Part shown: piece by piece, positions 8,933 through 17,736 of the stretch
Position numbering within the stretch: the stretch's first letter is position 1
Layout of the letters: each line of letters starts with the position of its first letter
Assembly (NCBI GenBank): GCA_938017505.1
Contig: CALIKV010000031.1
Location: 34,113-98,112 of the forward strand
Source: an uncultured Sulfolobales archaeon
Lineage (GTDB): Archaea; Thermoproteota; Thermoprotei_A; Sulfolobales; NBVN01
Direction: 5' to 3'
Length of the DNA stretch: 64,000 nucleotides
Program-made: the position numbers and the translations under genes
Notes under the pieces: model-generated
What the model was told of the DNA's origin: nothing
Seen by the model: the letters and a program-made list of their open reading frames with translations, nothing else
Database searches by the model: none

Positions 8933-9451
8933 AGCGAGACGCCTAAAGGTCCTCGAGAGAGGAGTGGGTGCTGAGAGCATAGTCTCAGTCGCTGAATCCA
9001 TTGACGCAGGCCATCATGAGGAATAACGCTAGTCCCTTCCCAACATGGAAGGATTCTGAGCTAGGTGCGGATTCATATTGCCCTATACCCGGCCCTTACC
9101 TACAAGCGGGTTCATCGAGCTTAACTCTTTCAGGGAACCCGTGACTCATTTACACCTCGCATTTAAGTCTTTCGTCAGCAGTTTCAGGGTAAACAGCGAA
9201 GCATCGGAGGAGCCCTCGGACATGGGATTGTGGAAGCGCCCCGAATGCGGGATGGTTAACGCCTCGAAAGAGCCTCCACGAGCCCACCCTTCAGGTGGAT
9301 GGACTTACTCCAGCTGTGAAGGGGTGGGGAGGGGTCGACCTGACGGGGGTTGATGAGGACCCCGATGAACCCGAGAGGTGGATTAAGCCTCATGAGCTCC
9401 AGGGCAAAGTGATTGATACCATCCATCAACCACTATGAAGCCTGAACCTCG
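8933..9451 (+). other. Gene-poor gap, possible decayed transposon debris
   Basis: No convincing gene. A short inverted repeat CTGAGA...TCTCAG at 8973-8991 follows rfcL and may end its transcript. The frame 9078-9353 contains a lone RPECG, which faintly recalls the zinc finger end of TnpB, followed by an imperfect hairpin CCACCC...GGTGG near 9286, but this is too weak to call. An RNA-like run with TTGATGA at 9349 was examined as a C/D RNA and rejected. Confidence 0.35.
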
Positions 9452-10738
9452 CTAGACTGAATATAGGAATGGAATGTAAACGAAGACGTTCACGACCGTC
9501 ACTATGCTCCCCACTTTGATGAAATCCACAAAGGTCACCGTGACGTTGTACCTACTCTCTAACGCCTCCAACACTATTATATTGGATGCAGCTCCGAGAA
9601 GGGTGAGGTTGCCGGCTACCGTTGAAGTCGCGGCCAAGGTTAGCCAAGCCGAGATATTGTCGCTAGCGAGGTCCAGACTTCTCAAATAGTTGAGATACAG
9701 CCCTACAAACGGAACGTTGCTTATCAATTGACTAACGATAATGGATGTTAAAGTCATGCTGAGGATAGTCGAGAGCTTATTGCTAGTATCCGATAAAAAG
9801 AGCTGGAACATAGGCTCTACGATGCCGCTCTCCCATATCCCAGCCATAGTTATGAACATCGTTATGAAGAAAACTATGGTACCCCAGTCTATGCTTGAAA
9901 GAAGCTTCCTGGGGTTAGACGCTAGAGGGTAAATGCCGGCCGAGATCACGAAGGGGATGAAACCCCTCTCACTTACGTGGGGGTAGCCGTAGAGCTCTAA
10001 CACATCGTTTATAATTAAAGCGGCAATCGTTAGCGCTAAGCCTATCGTCCCTAACATGGCGTCCCTCTTATTCCTTATCTTCTCGTGCGGAATAAGGCCT
10101 ACGTTTAATTCAGCATCGGTGATCCTGTAATACCTCTTCACGATCAGCGCCGTTAAGAACAGGTTTATCATAGTCGGGATGAATAGCTTAGTTATGAAGT
10201 GTACGAATGGGGCAGGCATCCCTGAATCAATTGCTATTAAAACGTTCTGGGGGTTTCCTATAGGGGTCATTACGGAGCCTATGGTTAGTGAGAACATCAG
10301 CAGGATCGCCATGGCTTTAGGATCTATCCCAGCAACCTTACCTATTAGAAGGGCTATTGGCGGTCCTATTAACGCTACCGTATCGTTAACTGCGACGGCA
10401 GCGAGCAAGCCGAAGAGGTAAGTGGAGGCGATGAGCACCTTCACCCTGCTCTTAAATTTCCCAACGAACCAGTAGGATATTGCCTCCAATAGCCCGGAAG
10501 CCTCCATCAAGCCTGCGATGCTAAACATTCCTATGAGGAACAAAATTACATTCATGTCGATGACCTCCTTTAGCTCATCTATACTGATGAGCCCGCTTAC
10601 GATGACGATAAAAGAGGAAAACGCCATTAGACTCCACACAGGTATTGACGTCCTCCTGCTCCTCAATATAAGGGCTATCACGAGATACATTATGACGAAT
10701 GAACCGGTAACTGACCGGTAATCCATCAACCTAATCAC
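9452..10738 (-). CDS. ArsB/NhaD-type anion or sodium transporter
   Basis: A polytopic membrane protein of 428 residues with about eleven hydrophobic segments, of the ion transporter superfamily that includes ArsB, NhaD and SLC13. Two inverted half motifs are visible: NDTVALIGPPIALLIG with SVMTPIGNPQNVLIA in the first half, and SNVPFVGLYLNYL with TVAGNLTLLGAASNIIVLE in the second. These re-entrant loops carry the substrate path. The substrate cannot be read from the sequence. Its start overlaps the stop of a truncated TnpB gene by four bases, so the two may be read from one transcript. Confidence 0.85.
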   Translation of the reverse strand: MIRLMDYRSVTGSFVIMYLVIALILRSRRTSIPVWSLMAFSSFIVIVSGLISIDELKEVIDMNVILFLIGMFSIAGLMEASGLLEAISYWFVGKFKSRVKVLIASTYLFGLLAAVAVNDTVALIGPPIALLIGKVAGIDPKAMAILLMFSLTIGSVMTPIGNPQNVLIAIDSGMPAPFVHFITKLFIPTMINLFLTALIVKRYYRITDAELNVGLIPHEKIRNKRDAMLGTIGLALTIAALIINDVLELYGYPHVSERGFIPFVISAGIYPLASNPRKLLSSIDWGTIVFFITMFITMAGIWESGIVEPMFQLFLSDTSNKLSTILSMTLTSIIVSQLISNVPFVGLYLNYLRSLDLASDNISAWLTLAATSTVAGNLTLLGAASNIIVLEALESRYNVTVTFVDFIKVGSIVTVVNVFVYIPFLYSV

Positions 10739-11151
10739 CGCACGTACGTTGCTGGCTTCAAGTCACTCCAGCTGAATCGAACTAAATGGGCATCGTCTAA
10801 AAGGACAGGGCTCAAATCCCCGGTGTTTGGAGCGCTGGTGTTTCCTCTTCTCCTAGACGACCCCCTATACGATTTAAACATCGCTAGGGCGTGAGTCGTA
10901 ACTGTGTGAATGTGGTGTGAGAGATGTCGACCGTATCTAGCTCTAAGCCCTTTGTAGGCTGCCTCGTATAACTTCTTCCTAGAGGTTGCCTTCGATGCAA
11001 TGGCTTCGTTCAGACGTTCTTTAAACGTGTTCGTACAAACTTTGAAGAGCTCTTCCAGCATTGCTCCCTGCTCCCCATCGGGCTTAAGCTTAGACCTATG
11101 GGTCGTAGTCAACAGCGGCTTTCCCATCATTCCAGCCACTATATGAAACAT
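10735..11151 (-). pseudogene. TnpB (IS200/IS605 family) N-terminal fragment
   Basis: 138 residues that match the first third of crenarchaeal TnpB: LKPDGEQGAMLEELFKVCTNTF, then a KATSRKKLYEAAYKGLRARY helix, an HIHTVTTHALAMFKSY helix, and VLLDDAHLVRFSWSDLK. TnpB is an RNA-guided nuclease encoded by IS200/IS605 elements and normally has about 400 residues with RuvC motifs and a zinc finger. All catalytic motifs are missing here, and the frame closes right at the start of the transporter gene. This is a deletion remnant. No TnpA gene is nearby. Confidence 0.75.
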
Positions 11152-11403
11152 AGTAAGAAGAGGTATATGAAGTCAACCATTTGAAAACGGCGGTCAAACC
11201 CGACGTAGTCGTGGGGACCCCCTTCATCCACGACTTCTTTGGACTCAGGGGCATGTTGGTTCCCTCACGCGAAGACGCGCGAATCCCCCTGATCCGTGCT
11301 TAAAGAGCATTGAAATCATTCTACTAAAGAACATTTTTGTATGGTAAGACTTCCAATCGTGACTTATAATAGTTGGGTTCTGTAGTATTTTGAGGGCTAC
11401 GGC
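11152..11403 (+). other. Gap between TnpB remnant and csl4, with long hairpin
   Basis: Contains an imperfect inverted repeat, TCAGGGG near 11247 with CCCCTGA near 11294, about 50 bases end to end. It could be an end structure of the lost IS element or a transcript-end hairpin between divergent genes. AT-rich sequence with CTTATAATAG near 11370 fits a TATA box for csl4. No gene seen. Confidence 0.35.
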
Positions 11404-11979
11404 TTGAGGTTGGATGAGCTTAGTAAGTTGAGGTTGGTCCCTGGTGAGGAGGTATGCGTGTTGGAGGAGTTCCTGCCGGGTAACGGAACCTACGAGCATG
11501 AAGGCATTGTCAGGTCCACTGTTGTAGGACGTCCTCTCATCGACCTTGACTTAAGGGTCGTTGAGGTTAGACCGGCTAGTGACCGGGTATACATGCCGGC
11601 CGTGGGGTCTGTTGTTTACGGGATCGTCTCACTCGTTAAGGACGAGTACGCGTTAACTAGGATATACTGTGACGCTAAATGCAGAAAGTACCTCACCACC
11701 TTCACAGGGATCCTCTACGTATCGCAGATCTCAGACACGTACGTGAAGAGCGTTTATGAGTTGGTGAGGCCTGGCGACGTCGTTAAAGCTAAGGTCCTCT
11801 CAGATACCCCACCCTACCGCCTGACGCTTAAGGAACGCCAGCTAGGCGTAGTGCTTGCTTACTGTAGTTCATGCGGCGCTAGACTCATTAAACACGGCAA
11901 CGCCCTAAGTTGCCCGGCATGTAAGTCGTCTGAAAACAGGAAGACATCCCCCGAATACAGCAACATCAAATGTGTTTAG
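11404..11979 (+). CDS. csl4: Exosome complex subunit Csl4
   Basis: Cap subunit of the archaeal RNA exosome, which binds RNA and recruits DnaG. The 191-residue protein has the usual three parts: an N-terminal barrel (VPGEEVCVLEEFLPGNGTY), an S1 RNA-binding domain (GSVVYGIVSLV through DVVKAKVLSD) and a C-terminal zinc ribbon with CSSCG and CPAC. The short PPYRLTLKERQLGVV linker is typical. The start is TTG at 11404, with another TTG at 11410 possible. It heads a plus-strand group with rpoL and tfs. Confidence 0.92.
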   Translation: MRLDELSKLRLVPGEEVCVLEEFLPGNGTYEHEGIVRSTVVGRPLIDLDLRVVEVRPASDRVYMPAVGSVVYGIVSLVKDEYALTRIYCDAKCRKYLTTFTGILYVSQISDTYVKSVYELVRPGDVVKAKVLSDTPPYRLTLKERQLGVVLAYCSSCGARLIKHGNALSCPACKSSENRKTSPEYSNIKCV

Positions 11980-12081
11980 AGGCTCTAGGTTAAGGCCCTC
12001 AACAGGGTTAAGCATTTTGTTGTAGATATAAGGTTAGGTACGGATTATTAGGCTTAGAGGACTGGTAGAGGTGATGAGGGG

Positions 12082-12366
12082 GTGAACGTCAAGGTACGTA
12101 AGTACACAGAGAGGGAGTTAGTCCTAGCCATAGAGGGCGAGGACCACACTCTAGCTAACCTGCTTGCTAAGTATGCCCTAAGCAATCCGCATACAAAGCT
12201 GGCTACGTACGTCGTCGAGCATCCGTTAATCGGGACGCCTGTCTTGAGGGTAGTCACCGACGGTACAGACCCGATCCAGGTGCTTAAGGAGGTAATCACT
12301 AATACGAGAGGGGAGGCAGAGCAGGTGCTCAAGCTAATCAGCGACGTGCTGAAGGTTAATAAGTAG
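12082..12366 (+). CDS. rpoL: DNA-directed RNA polymerase subunit L (Rpo11)
   Basis: Small assembly subunit that pairs with subunit D in archaeal RNA polymerase, equivalent to eukaryotic Rpb11. The signature EGEDHTLANLLAKYALSN is at residues 18-35, followed by YVVEHPLIGTPVLRV. 94 residues is the normal size. It starts with GTG, preceded by a strong GATGAGGGGG ribosome binding site. It lies 100 bases after csl4, a usual pairing in crenarchaea. Confidence 0.96.
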   Translation: MNVKVRKYTERELVLAIEGEDHTLANLLAKYALSNPHTKLATYVVEHPLIGTPVLRVVTDGTDPIQVLKEVITNTRGEAEQVLKLISDVLKVNK

Positions 12367-12423
12367 ATTCATCCTGTTGAGAGGTGCTTAAGTGAGTGAA
12401 CAGATGTTCCTAGGTGCCTCTTT

Positions 12424-12711
12424 TTGAAGAGAGAGAGCAGGATCATGGTTTTCGAGTTAATTAAATGCCCTGAGGGCGGTGAGTACGTAGCCTACGTCAT
12501 TTTCAGGGGGGCGTTATCAGTGGAACACGTGGGTTTGATCAACGGGGGTCAGGATGAGCTGGAGAGGTTCCTCGTGGAGTCGAGCCTAGGTAAGGAGGTG
12601 AGACTTAAAACGCGTTTCAGCGGGCTCGCCGGCATAGCTGCGCAGGGGTTGCTGGATTACGCGGACTTCGTAAAGCGTTTTTTCGACGAGGTATATAAGT
12701 TGCTGTGCTAG
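12424..12711 (+). CDS. Conserved-looking hypothetical between rpoL and tfs
   Basis: 95 residues, TTG start, overlapping the tfs start by seven bases, which supports real translation. The first half is beta (YVAYVIFRGALSVEHVGLI), the middle carries a basic segment, and the end is a helix DFVKRFFDEVYKLLC. I do not recognise the family. Its position between two transcription genes suggests an ancillary role in transcription, which is inference from context alone. Confidence 0.65.
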   Translation: MKRESRIMVFELIKCPEGGEYVAYVIFRGALSVEHVGLINGGQDELERFLVESSLGKEVRLKTRFSGLAGIAAQGLLDYADFVKRFFDEVYKLLC

Positions 12712-13082
12712 ATAATCCTAGTAGCAGAGGTGATTTACCGACGTACTTCTGCCCTAAGTGTGGGTCCATGATGATGGCTAAGAAGGAGAGGGGTAAGACG
12801 GTCCTGGTCTGCCCCAAGTGCGGCTACCGGGAGGACGCGCCGAAGAGCAAGAGCCCTCCGACACTCTCTAAGAGGATAACACATAGTGAGAAGGAGAGGC
12901 TCTACGTGGTATCTCCCGAGGACTCCCTTAAGACCCTGCCTAAGATTAAGGGTGTAAAGTGTCCTAGATGCGGCAACGACGAAGCTTACTATACAGTCCT
13001 TCAGACCAGGAGGGCTGACGAACCCCCTACGAGGTTCTATAAATGTACTAAATGTGGGTATACGTGGAGGGAGTACGAGTAG
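12705..13082 (+). CDS. tfs: Transcription factor S
   Basis: Archaeal TFIIS/Rpb9-like factor that stimulates transcript cleavage by backtracked RNA polymerase. There are two zinc ribbons: CPKCG with CPKCG in the first 40 residues, and CPRCG with CTKCG at the C-terminus. The acidic dipeptide that enters the active site is present in TRRADEPPTRFY. 125 residues including a slightly extended N-terminus. GTG start, coupled to the preceding gene. Confidence 0.94.
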   Translation: MLDNPSSRGDLPTYFCPKCGSMMMAKKERGKTVLVCPKCGYREDAPKSKSPPTLSKRITHSEKERLYVVSPEDSLKTLPKIKGVKCPRCGNDEAYYTVLQTRRADEPPTRFYKCTKCGYTWREYE

Positions 13083-13149
13083 TTAAGACCTACACTCCAG
13101 GACCAACCCTTCAGCACGTCATGTAAGTCCCTCCACAGGTATTTCTGCG

Positions 13150-13818
13150 GTGATGTACATGCCACACGTCTCGAGGAAGAAGCTGGAGATGATGATATCC
13201 GGTATACCTGGCTTTAAAGCGCCTAAGGAGCGGCTTGAGCAGTACGTCACTCCGGCCGACATCGCTGCGGAGATGGTGTGGGATGCCTTCATGTTCGGCG
13301 ACGTAGAGGGGAGGGTCGTGCATGACTTAGGATGTGGGACTGGGAGGCTAGCTCTAGCTGCATCCACGCTTAACGCGAGATACGTCGTGTGTAGCGATAT
13401 TGATCCAGAAGCCCTTGAGATAGCTGAGGAGGTTCTTAAGGCGATGTCACCAGCCCCGTACGATGTCGTTCTCACCGATCTAAGGGAGGCCCCGCCCTTC
13501 AGAGCTTGTGACTGTGTCGTCATCATGAACCCGCCGTTCGGGGTTAAGTCAAGAGGCGCTGACATGGACTTCCTTAAGACGTCGTTAAGCGTGTGTAATA
13601 CTGTTTACTCAATACATAAGTTTAGCGAGGGTATTCACGAGACCCTCAGAAAACTCTCTGAGGCGGAGGGCTTTAATTACGAGACCCTTAAGGAATTCCG
13701 ATTCCCCCTGAGAGCCTCCCTAGCCAAGCATCGGAGGAAGGTGTTACGGGTTGACGCCCTGTTAATCAGGGCGTCGAAGAGCAACGTATTTAAGAGTTCT
13801 GAAAGGAGTTATTCTTGA
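13150..13818 (+). CDS. METTL5-like RNA N6-adenine methyltransferase
   Basis: A class I SAM-dependent methyltransferase. Motif I is HDLGCGTGRLAL near residue 58 and the catalytic motif IV is VIMNPPFGVKSRGADMDFLK near residue 124. The NPPFG followed by a conserved GxDMxFLK, and the later VYSIHKF, match the METTL5 family, whose human member makes m6A in 18S rRNA. An rRNA target is therefore likely here, and it fits the neighbouring ribosomal genes. The start is GTG at 13150, directly followed by ATG. A small RNA gene begins at its stop codon. Confidence 0.85.
   Translation: MMYMPHVSRKKLEMMISGIPGFKAPKERLEQYVTPADIAAEMVWDAFMFGDVEGRVVHDLGCGTGRLALAASTLNARYVVCSDIDPEALEIAEEVLKAMSPAPYDVVLTDLREAPPFRACDCVVIMNPPFGVKSRGADMDFLKTSLSVCNTVYSIHKFSEGIHETLRKLSEAEGFNYETLKEFRFPLRASLAKHRRKVLRVDALLIRASKSNVFKSSERSYS
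13786..13794 (+). promoter_or_regulatory. TATA box for the C/D box sRNA
   Basis: GTATTTAAG lies inside the 3' end of the methyltransferase gene and is centred about 26 bases before 13816, the expected 5' end of the sRNA. This spacing supports separate transcription of the RNA. Confidence 0.5.
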
Positions 13819-13872
13819 ATGATGTGTTTGCCGAGTACTGAGGCTGTGATGTAGGGACGAAGACACTGATTC
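13816..13872 (+). ncRNA. C/D box sRNA (2'-O-methylation guide)
   Basis: All four boxes are in order with archaeal spacing: C box ATGATGT at 13819-13825, a 12-base guide, D' box CTGA at 13838-13841, a 4-base spacer, C' box GTGATGT at 13846-13852, a 13-base guide, and D box CTGA at 13866-13869. Flanking bases TTGAA and TTCA can close the terminal stem. Each C-type box has one deviation (final A to T). The D' guide GTTTGCCGAGTA is complementary to TACTCGGCAAAC, which resembles the conserved ACUCGGCAAA stretch of archaeal 23S rRNA (from memory). The rule of fifth base upstream of D' would then place the methyl group on the second C of UACUC. Confidence 0.8.
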
Positions 13873-14043
13873 AGAGACCTCTCACGTTGATTGCTCTTAA
13901 CCGTGAAGAACTGGGGCTTCTTCCCATGGGACGCTTTAAACCTCACCTGGCTAAAACGGCTTTATCGCCTCGAGGCGTTTCTGAAAAGTATTTAAGCATT
14001 GTTCGCCAGATCATTTAGGATCACAGTAGGTCAGGTGAAGTTA

Positions 14044-15063
14044 ATGGCTAGGAGGAAGTGGAGTGCCCCTCGCAGAGGGTCTTTAGGCGTTAGGCCTAGG
14101 AAGAGGGCTGCCGAGTTCGTCCCCTCTGTGAGGAGCTGGCCTGAGGTAGAGTTCGACGCTCCTAAGCCGCTGGCTTTCTTAGGCTATAAGGTTGGCATGA
14201 CGCACTTGATGATGATAGACGATCGCGAGGGAAGACCTACGCACGGTCAGGAGATCTTCGTCCCCGTGACCGTTGTTGAAACGCCTCCTATGATCCCGCT
14301 GGCCGCCAGATTCTACGAGGCTACAGTAAATGGTTTAAGAACGCTGACAGAGGTCTGGACTACGCCCCCAGAGCCCCTAGAGATTCACAGGAGAATTAAG
14401 ACGCTTTCAGTCTCGACTGACGCCCTCGAGAAAGCTGTCACAAGGCTTGAGGAGTTGAAGGGGAGAATCGCTAGAGTGTCTCTAATCATGTCCACTCAAC
14501 CGAGGCTTGCTGGCGGATTAAGTAAGAAGGCCCCTGACGTGGTCGAAGTTAGGCTGGGTGGGGGTAACTTAGAGGCGCAGACGAGCTACGCGCTTGAGTC
14601 ACTTGGTAAGCCTCTGAGGGTAATGGATATATTCAGCGTAGGGCAGTTTGTAGACGTCATAGGAGTGACTAAGGGTAAGGGATTCCAGGGGGTGGTCAAG
14701 AGGTTCGGGGTCAGGGAGCTTCCAAGATGGCACAAGCACAGGAAGGGCTACAGGAGGATAGGCGCGAGGAGCCCGGCATTCGGCTCGATAAGCCCGGTAC
14801 CTCAGCCTGGTCAGACAGGTTTCCACAGGAGGACTGAGTACAACAAAAGGATATTAATGATCGGTGAGGATGGCGGTAAGGTAACGCCGGTCAGCGGGTT
14901 CCCGCACTACGGTCTTGTTAAGACGGACTACGTGGTCATTGCAGGCACTCTTCAGGGAACCCCTAAGAGACCGCTGATCCTCAGATGGCCTGTGAGACCG
15001 CCTAAGTGGGCTCCTTCAAGAGCTCCGAAGGTGGTCTATATAAGTCTTGACAGCAAGATTTAG
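14044..15063 (+). CDS. rpl3: Ribosomal protein uL3
   Basis: Large-subunit protein near the peptidyl transferase centre. The archaeal/eukaryotic form of about 339 residues begins MARRKWSAPRRGSLGVRPRK, then FLGYKVGMTHLMM, and has the VTKGKGFQGVVKRFGV signature and the long W-finger loop around RRIGARSPAFGS. The ATG at 14044 is chosen over an upstream TTG because family proteins start exactly here, and AGGTGAAG precedes it. A TATA box AGTATTTAAGC lies near 13987. First gene of the L3-L4-L23-L2 block. Confidence 0.97.
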   Translation: MARRKWSAPRRGSLGVRPRKRAAEFVPSVRSWPEVEFDAPKPLAFLGYKVGMTHLMMIDDREGRPTHGQEIFVPVTVVETPPMIPLAARFYEATVNGLRTLTEVWTTPPEPLEIHRRIKTLSVSTDALEKAVTRLEELKGRIARVSLIMSTQPRLAGGLSKKAPDVVEVRLGGGNLEAQTSYALESLGKPLRVMDIFSVGQFVDVIGVTKGKGFQGVVKRFGVRELPRWHKHRKGYRRIGARSPAFGSISPVPQPGQTGFHRRTEYNKRILMIGEDGGKVTPVSGFPHYGLVKTDYVVIAGTLQGTPKRPLILRWPVRPPKWAPSRAPKVVYISLDSKI

Positions 15064-15080
15064 GGGCTGGGTGTTAGGCG

Positions 15081-15893
15081 ATGTCAGGGAGGATATTAAT
15101 GGTTGAGAAGGTCGAGGTGAGGAAGGCCCCGGTCGTGAACGCAAGCGGTGAGGTGGTTGGCGAGGTAGTGCTTCCGCCTGTTTTCTCCGTGCCGGTGAGG
15201 AAAGATCTGATTAGGAGGGCGTTTCTGGCCGCCTTTACCTCCAAACTACAGCCTAAAGGGAGAGACCCACTGGCTGGTAAGAGGAGGGTCGGGGAGTCGT
15301 GGGGTATAGGACATAGCGTAGCAAGAGTTCCCAGGCTCAGCAACGCGCGCGCTGTCCTGGCACCCATGGTGAGGGGCGGTAGGCTAGCTCACCCGCCTAA
15401 AACCGAGAAGATCGTTAAAGAGAGGGTTAACAAGAAGGAGAGACTGTTGGCATTGGCCTCAGCGATAGCCGCCACTGGGGAGCCGCAACTCGTCAGGTTG
15501 AGGGGGCATCTCTTCGAGAGAGACGCACTACCGATAATAGTTGACGATGACGTGCTTAAGGTCTCCAGGACTGGTGAGGCCAGGAACGTGTTGGCTTCCT
15601 TAGGAGTCCTAGAGGATGTGGTGAGGGCTAGTGAGAGGACGAGGATTAGGGCAGGTAAAGGGAAGATGAGGGGGAGGAGGTACGTAACCCCTAGGTCGAT
15701 CTTGATAGTGATCCATGACGATGCAGGTGGGGCCTATAGGGCGTTCAGAAACCTGCCAGGCATCGACGTAGTGCCTGTTAGGCTGCTGAGCGTTCTTCAC
15801 CTAGCTCCTGGAGGATGCCCCGGCAGGTTGACAGTGTACACTAAATCTGCCGTGGAGGAGTTAGGTAGGAGATTTAAGGTGGTGACGCCTTGA
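15081..15893 (+). CDS. rpl4: Ribosomal protein uL4
   Basis: Large-subunit protein whose extended loop lines the exit tunnel. The family signature is [18 protein letters not shown] near residues 60-77, followed by the basic loop around [19 protein letters not shown], and KGKMRGRRY with [16 protein letters not shown] in the second half. 270 residues fits archaeal uL4. ATG start; it follows uL3 after 17 bases and overlaps uL23 by four. Confidence 0.97.
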   Translation: MSGRILMVEKVEVRKAPVVNASGEVVGEVVLPPVFSVPVRKDLIRRAFLAAFTSKLQPKGRDPLAGKRRVGESWGIGHSVARVPRLSNARAVLAPMVRGGRLAHPPKTEKIVKERVNKKERLLALASAIAATGEPQLVRLRGHLFERDALPIIVDDDVLKVSRTGEARNVLASLGVLEDVVRASERTRIRAGKGKMRGRRYVTPRSILIVIHDDAGGAYRAFRNLPGIDVVPVRLLSVLHLAPGGCPGRLTVYTKSAVEELGRRFKVVTP

Positions 15894-16153
15894 GAAGCCC
15901 CTCATCTATTATCAAGAGGTCGCTCGCCACGGAGAAGGTCCTCTCTCAAGTGGAGAGAACTAACACTTTAGCTTTCGTGGTCGACTTGAAAGCCACGAAG
16001 CATGAGATCGCTAAGGCTGTTGAGGAGCTGTTCAACGTTAAGGTTGAGGAGGTCCGCACCGTCGTCACTATGAAGGGGGAGAAGAAGGCGTATGTCAGGC
16101 TGAAGCCGGAGTACAAAGCGAGTGAGGTAGCGACTAAGTTAGGCCTTATTTAA
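15890..16153 (+). CDS. rpl23: Ribosomal protein uL23
   Basis: Exit-site protein that contacts signal recognition particle. 87 residues with the classic [20 protein letters not shown] start, [20 protein letters not shown] in the middle and [21 protein letters not shown]. The start is TTG, overlapping the uL4 stop by four bases, as expected in this operon. Confidence 0.97.
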   Translation: MRSPSSIIKRSLATEKVLSQVERTNTLAFVVDLKATKHEIAKAVEELFNVKVEEVRTVVTMKGEKKAYVRLKPEYKASEVATKLGLI

Positions 16154-16165
16154 GTGGTGATGTGA

Positions 16166-16882
16166 GTGGGTAAGAGGACTTTACAGCAGAGGGCTGGTCG
16201 CGGGGGGCAGAACTTCAGGAGTCCTAGCCACGTTAGAGTGGCTGACGCTAAATACCCTCCACCGTCTAACACCACGCTTAGAGGGGTTATTGTTGACTTA
16301 ATCCATGACCCGGGCAGGTGGGTTCCTCTAGCGAGGGTGAAGCTGGAGAACGGTGTGGAGTACTACATACCCGCGCCGGAGGGGATGTTCGTTGGTCAGG
16401 AGGTTTTCATAGGTCCTGACGCCCCGGCGAACCTGGGGTGTACCCTCCCTCTCGGGAGCATACCTGAGGGTAGCAGGGTCTACAACATAGAGCTCAGGCC
16501 AGGGGACGGCGGCAAGCTTGCGCGGCAGGCCGGGAGCTACGCTCTCGTGCTCAGCAAGTCTGAGAAATACACGGTGGTATTGCTACCGAGCAAGAGGCAG
16601 AAGAGCATCCTAAGCACTGCAAGAGCTACTATAGGGGTTCCCGCTGGGGCTGGCAGGACGGAGAAGCCGTTGCTTAAGGCTGGTGCGGCCTACCATAAGT
16701 GGAGGGTTAAGGCGCGTAAATGGCCTAGCGTAAGAGGGGTTGCGATGAACGTAGTCAGTCATAAGTTCGGCGGCGGTCATCACCAGAGAAAATCGCATCC
16801 ATCCACGGTCTCAAGACATGCCCCGCCTGGGAGGAAGGTAGGCCATATAGCAGCTAAGAGGACTGGGTTGAAGAAAAGGTAG
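16166..16882 (+). CDS. rpl2: Ribosomal protein uL2
   Basis: Core large-subunit protein needed for subunit joining. 238 residues with the archaeal N-terminus MGKRTLQQRAGRGG, the SH3-like part and the C-terminal signature VAMNVVSHKFGGGHHQRK, where the GGGHH loop reaches the peptidyl transferase centre. GTG start at 16166. The operon appears to end here, since the next gene is on the other strand and a T-rich run (TTTTCTACCCTTTT, 16917-16930) follows. Confidence 0.97.
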   Translation: MGKRTLQQRAGRGGQNFRSPSHVRVADAKYPPPSNTTLRGVIVDLIHDPGRWVPLARVKLENGVEYYIPAPEGMFVGQEVFIGPDAPANLGCTLPLGSIPEGSRVYNIELRPGDGGKLARQAGSYALVLSKSEKYTVVLLPSKRQKSILSTARATIGVPAGAGRTEKPLLKAGAAYHKWRVKARKWPSVRGVAMNVVSHKFGGGHHQRKSHPSTVSRHAPPGRKVGHIAAKRTGLKKR

Positions 16883-16928
16883 CGTAGGGACGCGATCTAG
16901 GACCGGATAGGTTAGGTTTTCTACCCTT

Positions 16929-17642
16929 TTAACGTTGCTCCTCCCACGCTCCTTGATTTATACAGTACCTACGGAGAAGCTCCTTAACTATGCTTGAAGT
17001 AGACATTGAGGGACCCCCGACCCTCTCCTTCAACCTCTCGACGGAGAAGCCGAGGTTTAGCCTCTCCCCGCCCTTAATAAGGATGTTCTCGTCTACCGGT
17101 TGATCAGGCCCGAGCAATATCACGTCAGGTCTAACCCTAGCCACGGACTTCATGAAGTCCTCTTCATCCCCGAGGAAGGCGTTGTAAACGTACTTAATGG
17201 ATGAAACTAGCTCGAGCCTTGAGTTCTCATCGAGAATAGGGCTCCTCCCCTTAATCCTCCTGGCGACTGAATCCCTCGCGACGACTGCGTAAACCAAGCC
17301 CTTCTCAGACGCTCTCCGCATGTAGTAAAGATGCCCTGGATGAAGTAGGTCGAAAGTCCCTCCTATGAGGACTCTGCTCGGCGTCTTCCTAACCCACTCA
17401 ACATCAACACTGCCTGTGAGCCTCAATGCGTCTATCAAGCCCTCGCTGTACGCGATGCAGGAGAGGGCGGTTGCGTGATCACCTACGTTGAAGTAGTGTT
17501 TAGCGTCGTTGAGGTAAAGGCTCGCTAGGTTAAGTACCTCACCCACCTCCTTGCCACACAACTTAACGACCAGTTTCTTCAGGGCGTGTTCAACCATGTC
17601 AATGTAGGTCTTGACCCTGAGTGCTATGTCTTCGTTAGTCAC
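16929..17642 (-). CDS. DUF357-cytidylyltransferase fusion protein
   Basis: 237 residues in two parts. The first 80 are a helical DUF357-like domain (LASLYLNDAKHYFNVGDHATALSCIAYSE is its core, a TPR-like hairpin). From residue 90 follows a nucleotidyltransferase fold with RVLIGGTFDLLHPGHLYYM, in which HPGH is the HxGH active site, and PSMSTSSIVKELLRR near the end in place of the usual ISSTxIR. The family includes archaeal FAD synthase and phosphopantetheine adenylyltransferase; the substrate here cannot be decided by eye. It converges with the uL2 operon. Confidence 0.8.
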   Translation of the reverse strand: MTNEDIALRVKTYIDMVEHALKKLVVKLCGKEVGEVLNLASLYLNDAKHYFNVGDHATALSCIAYSEGLIDALRLTGSVDVEWVRKTPSRVLIGGTFDLLHPGHLYYMRRASEKGLVYAVVARDSVARRIKGRSPILDENSRLELVSSIKYVYNAFLGDEEDFMKSVARVRPDVILLGPDQPVDENILIKGGERLNLGFSVERLKERVGGPSMSTSSIVKELLRRYCINQGAWEEQR

Positions 17643-17736
17643 TCCACACCCCAGAGAATTAATTAAGTCCTTTTATTAAAAATAGCCCCCCATAACGTCG
17701 CGTTCACTTATATCCGGCTTTGGCGTAGTATATCCG

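Noticed and set aside
9330..9385. TTGATGA and CTGA elements resembling a C/D box sRNA
   Set aside because: The boxes cannot be put in C-D'-C'-D order with guides of about 12 bases; C and C' candidates are only a few bases apart.
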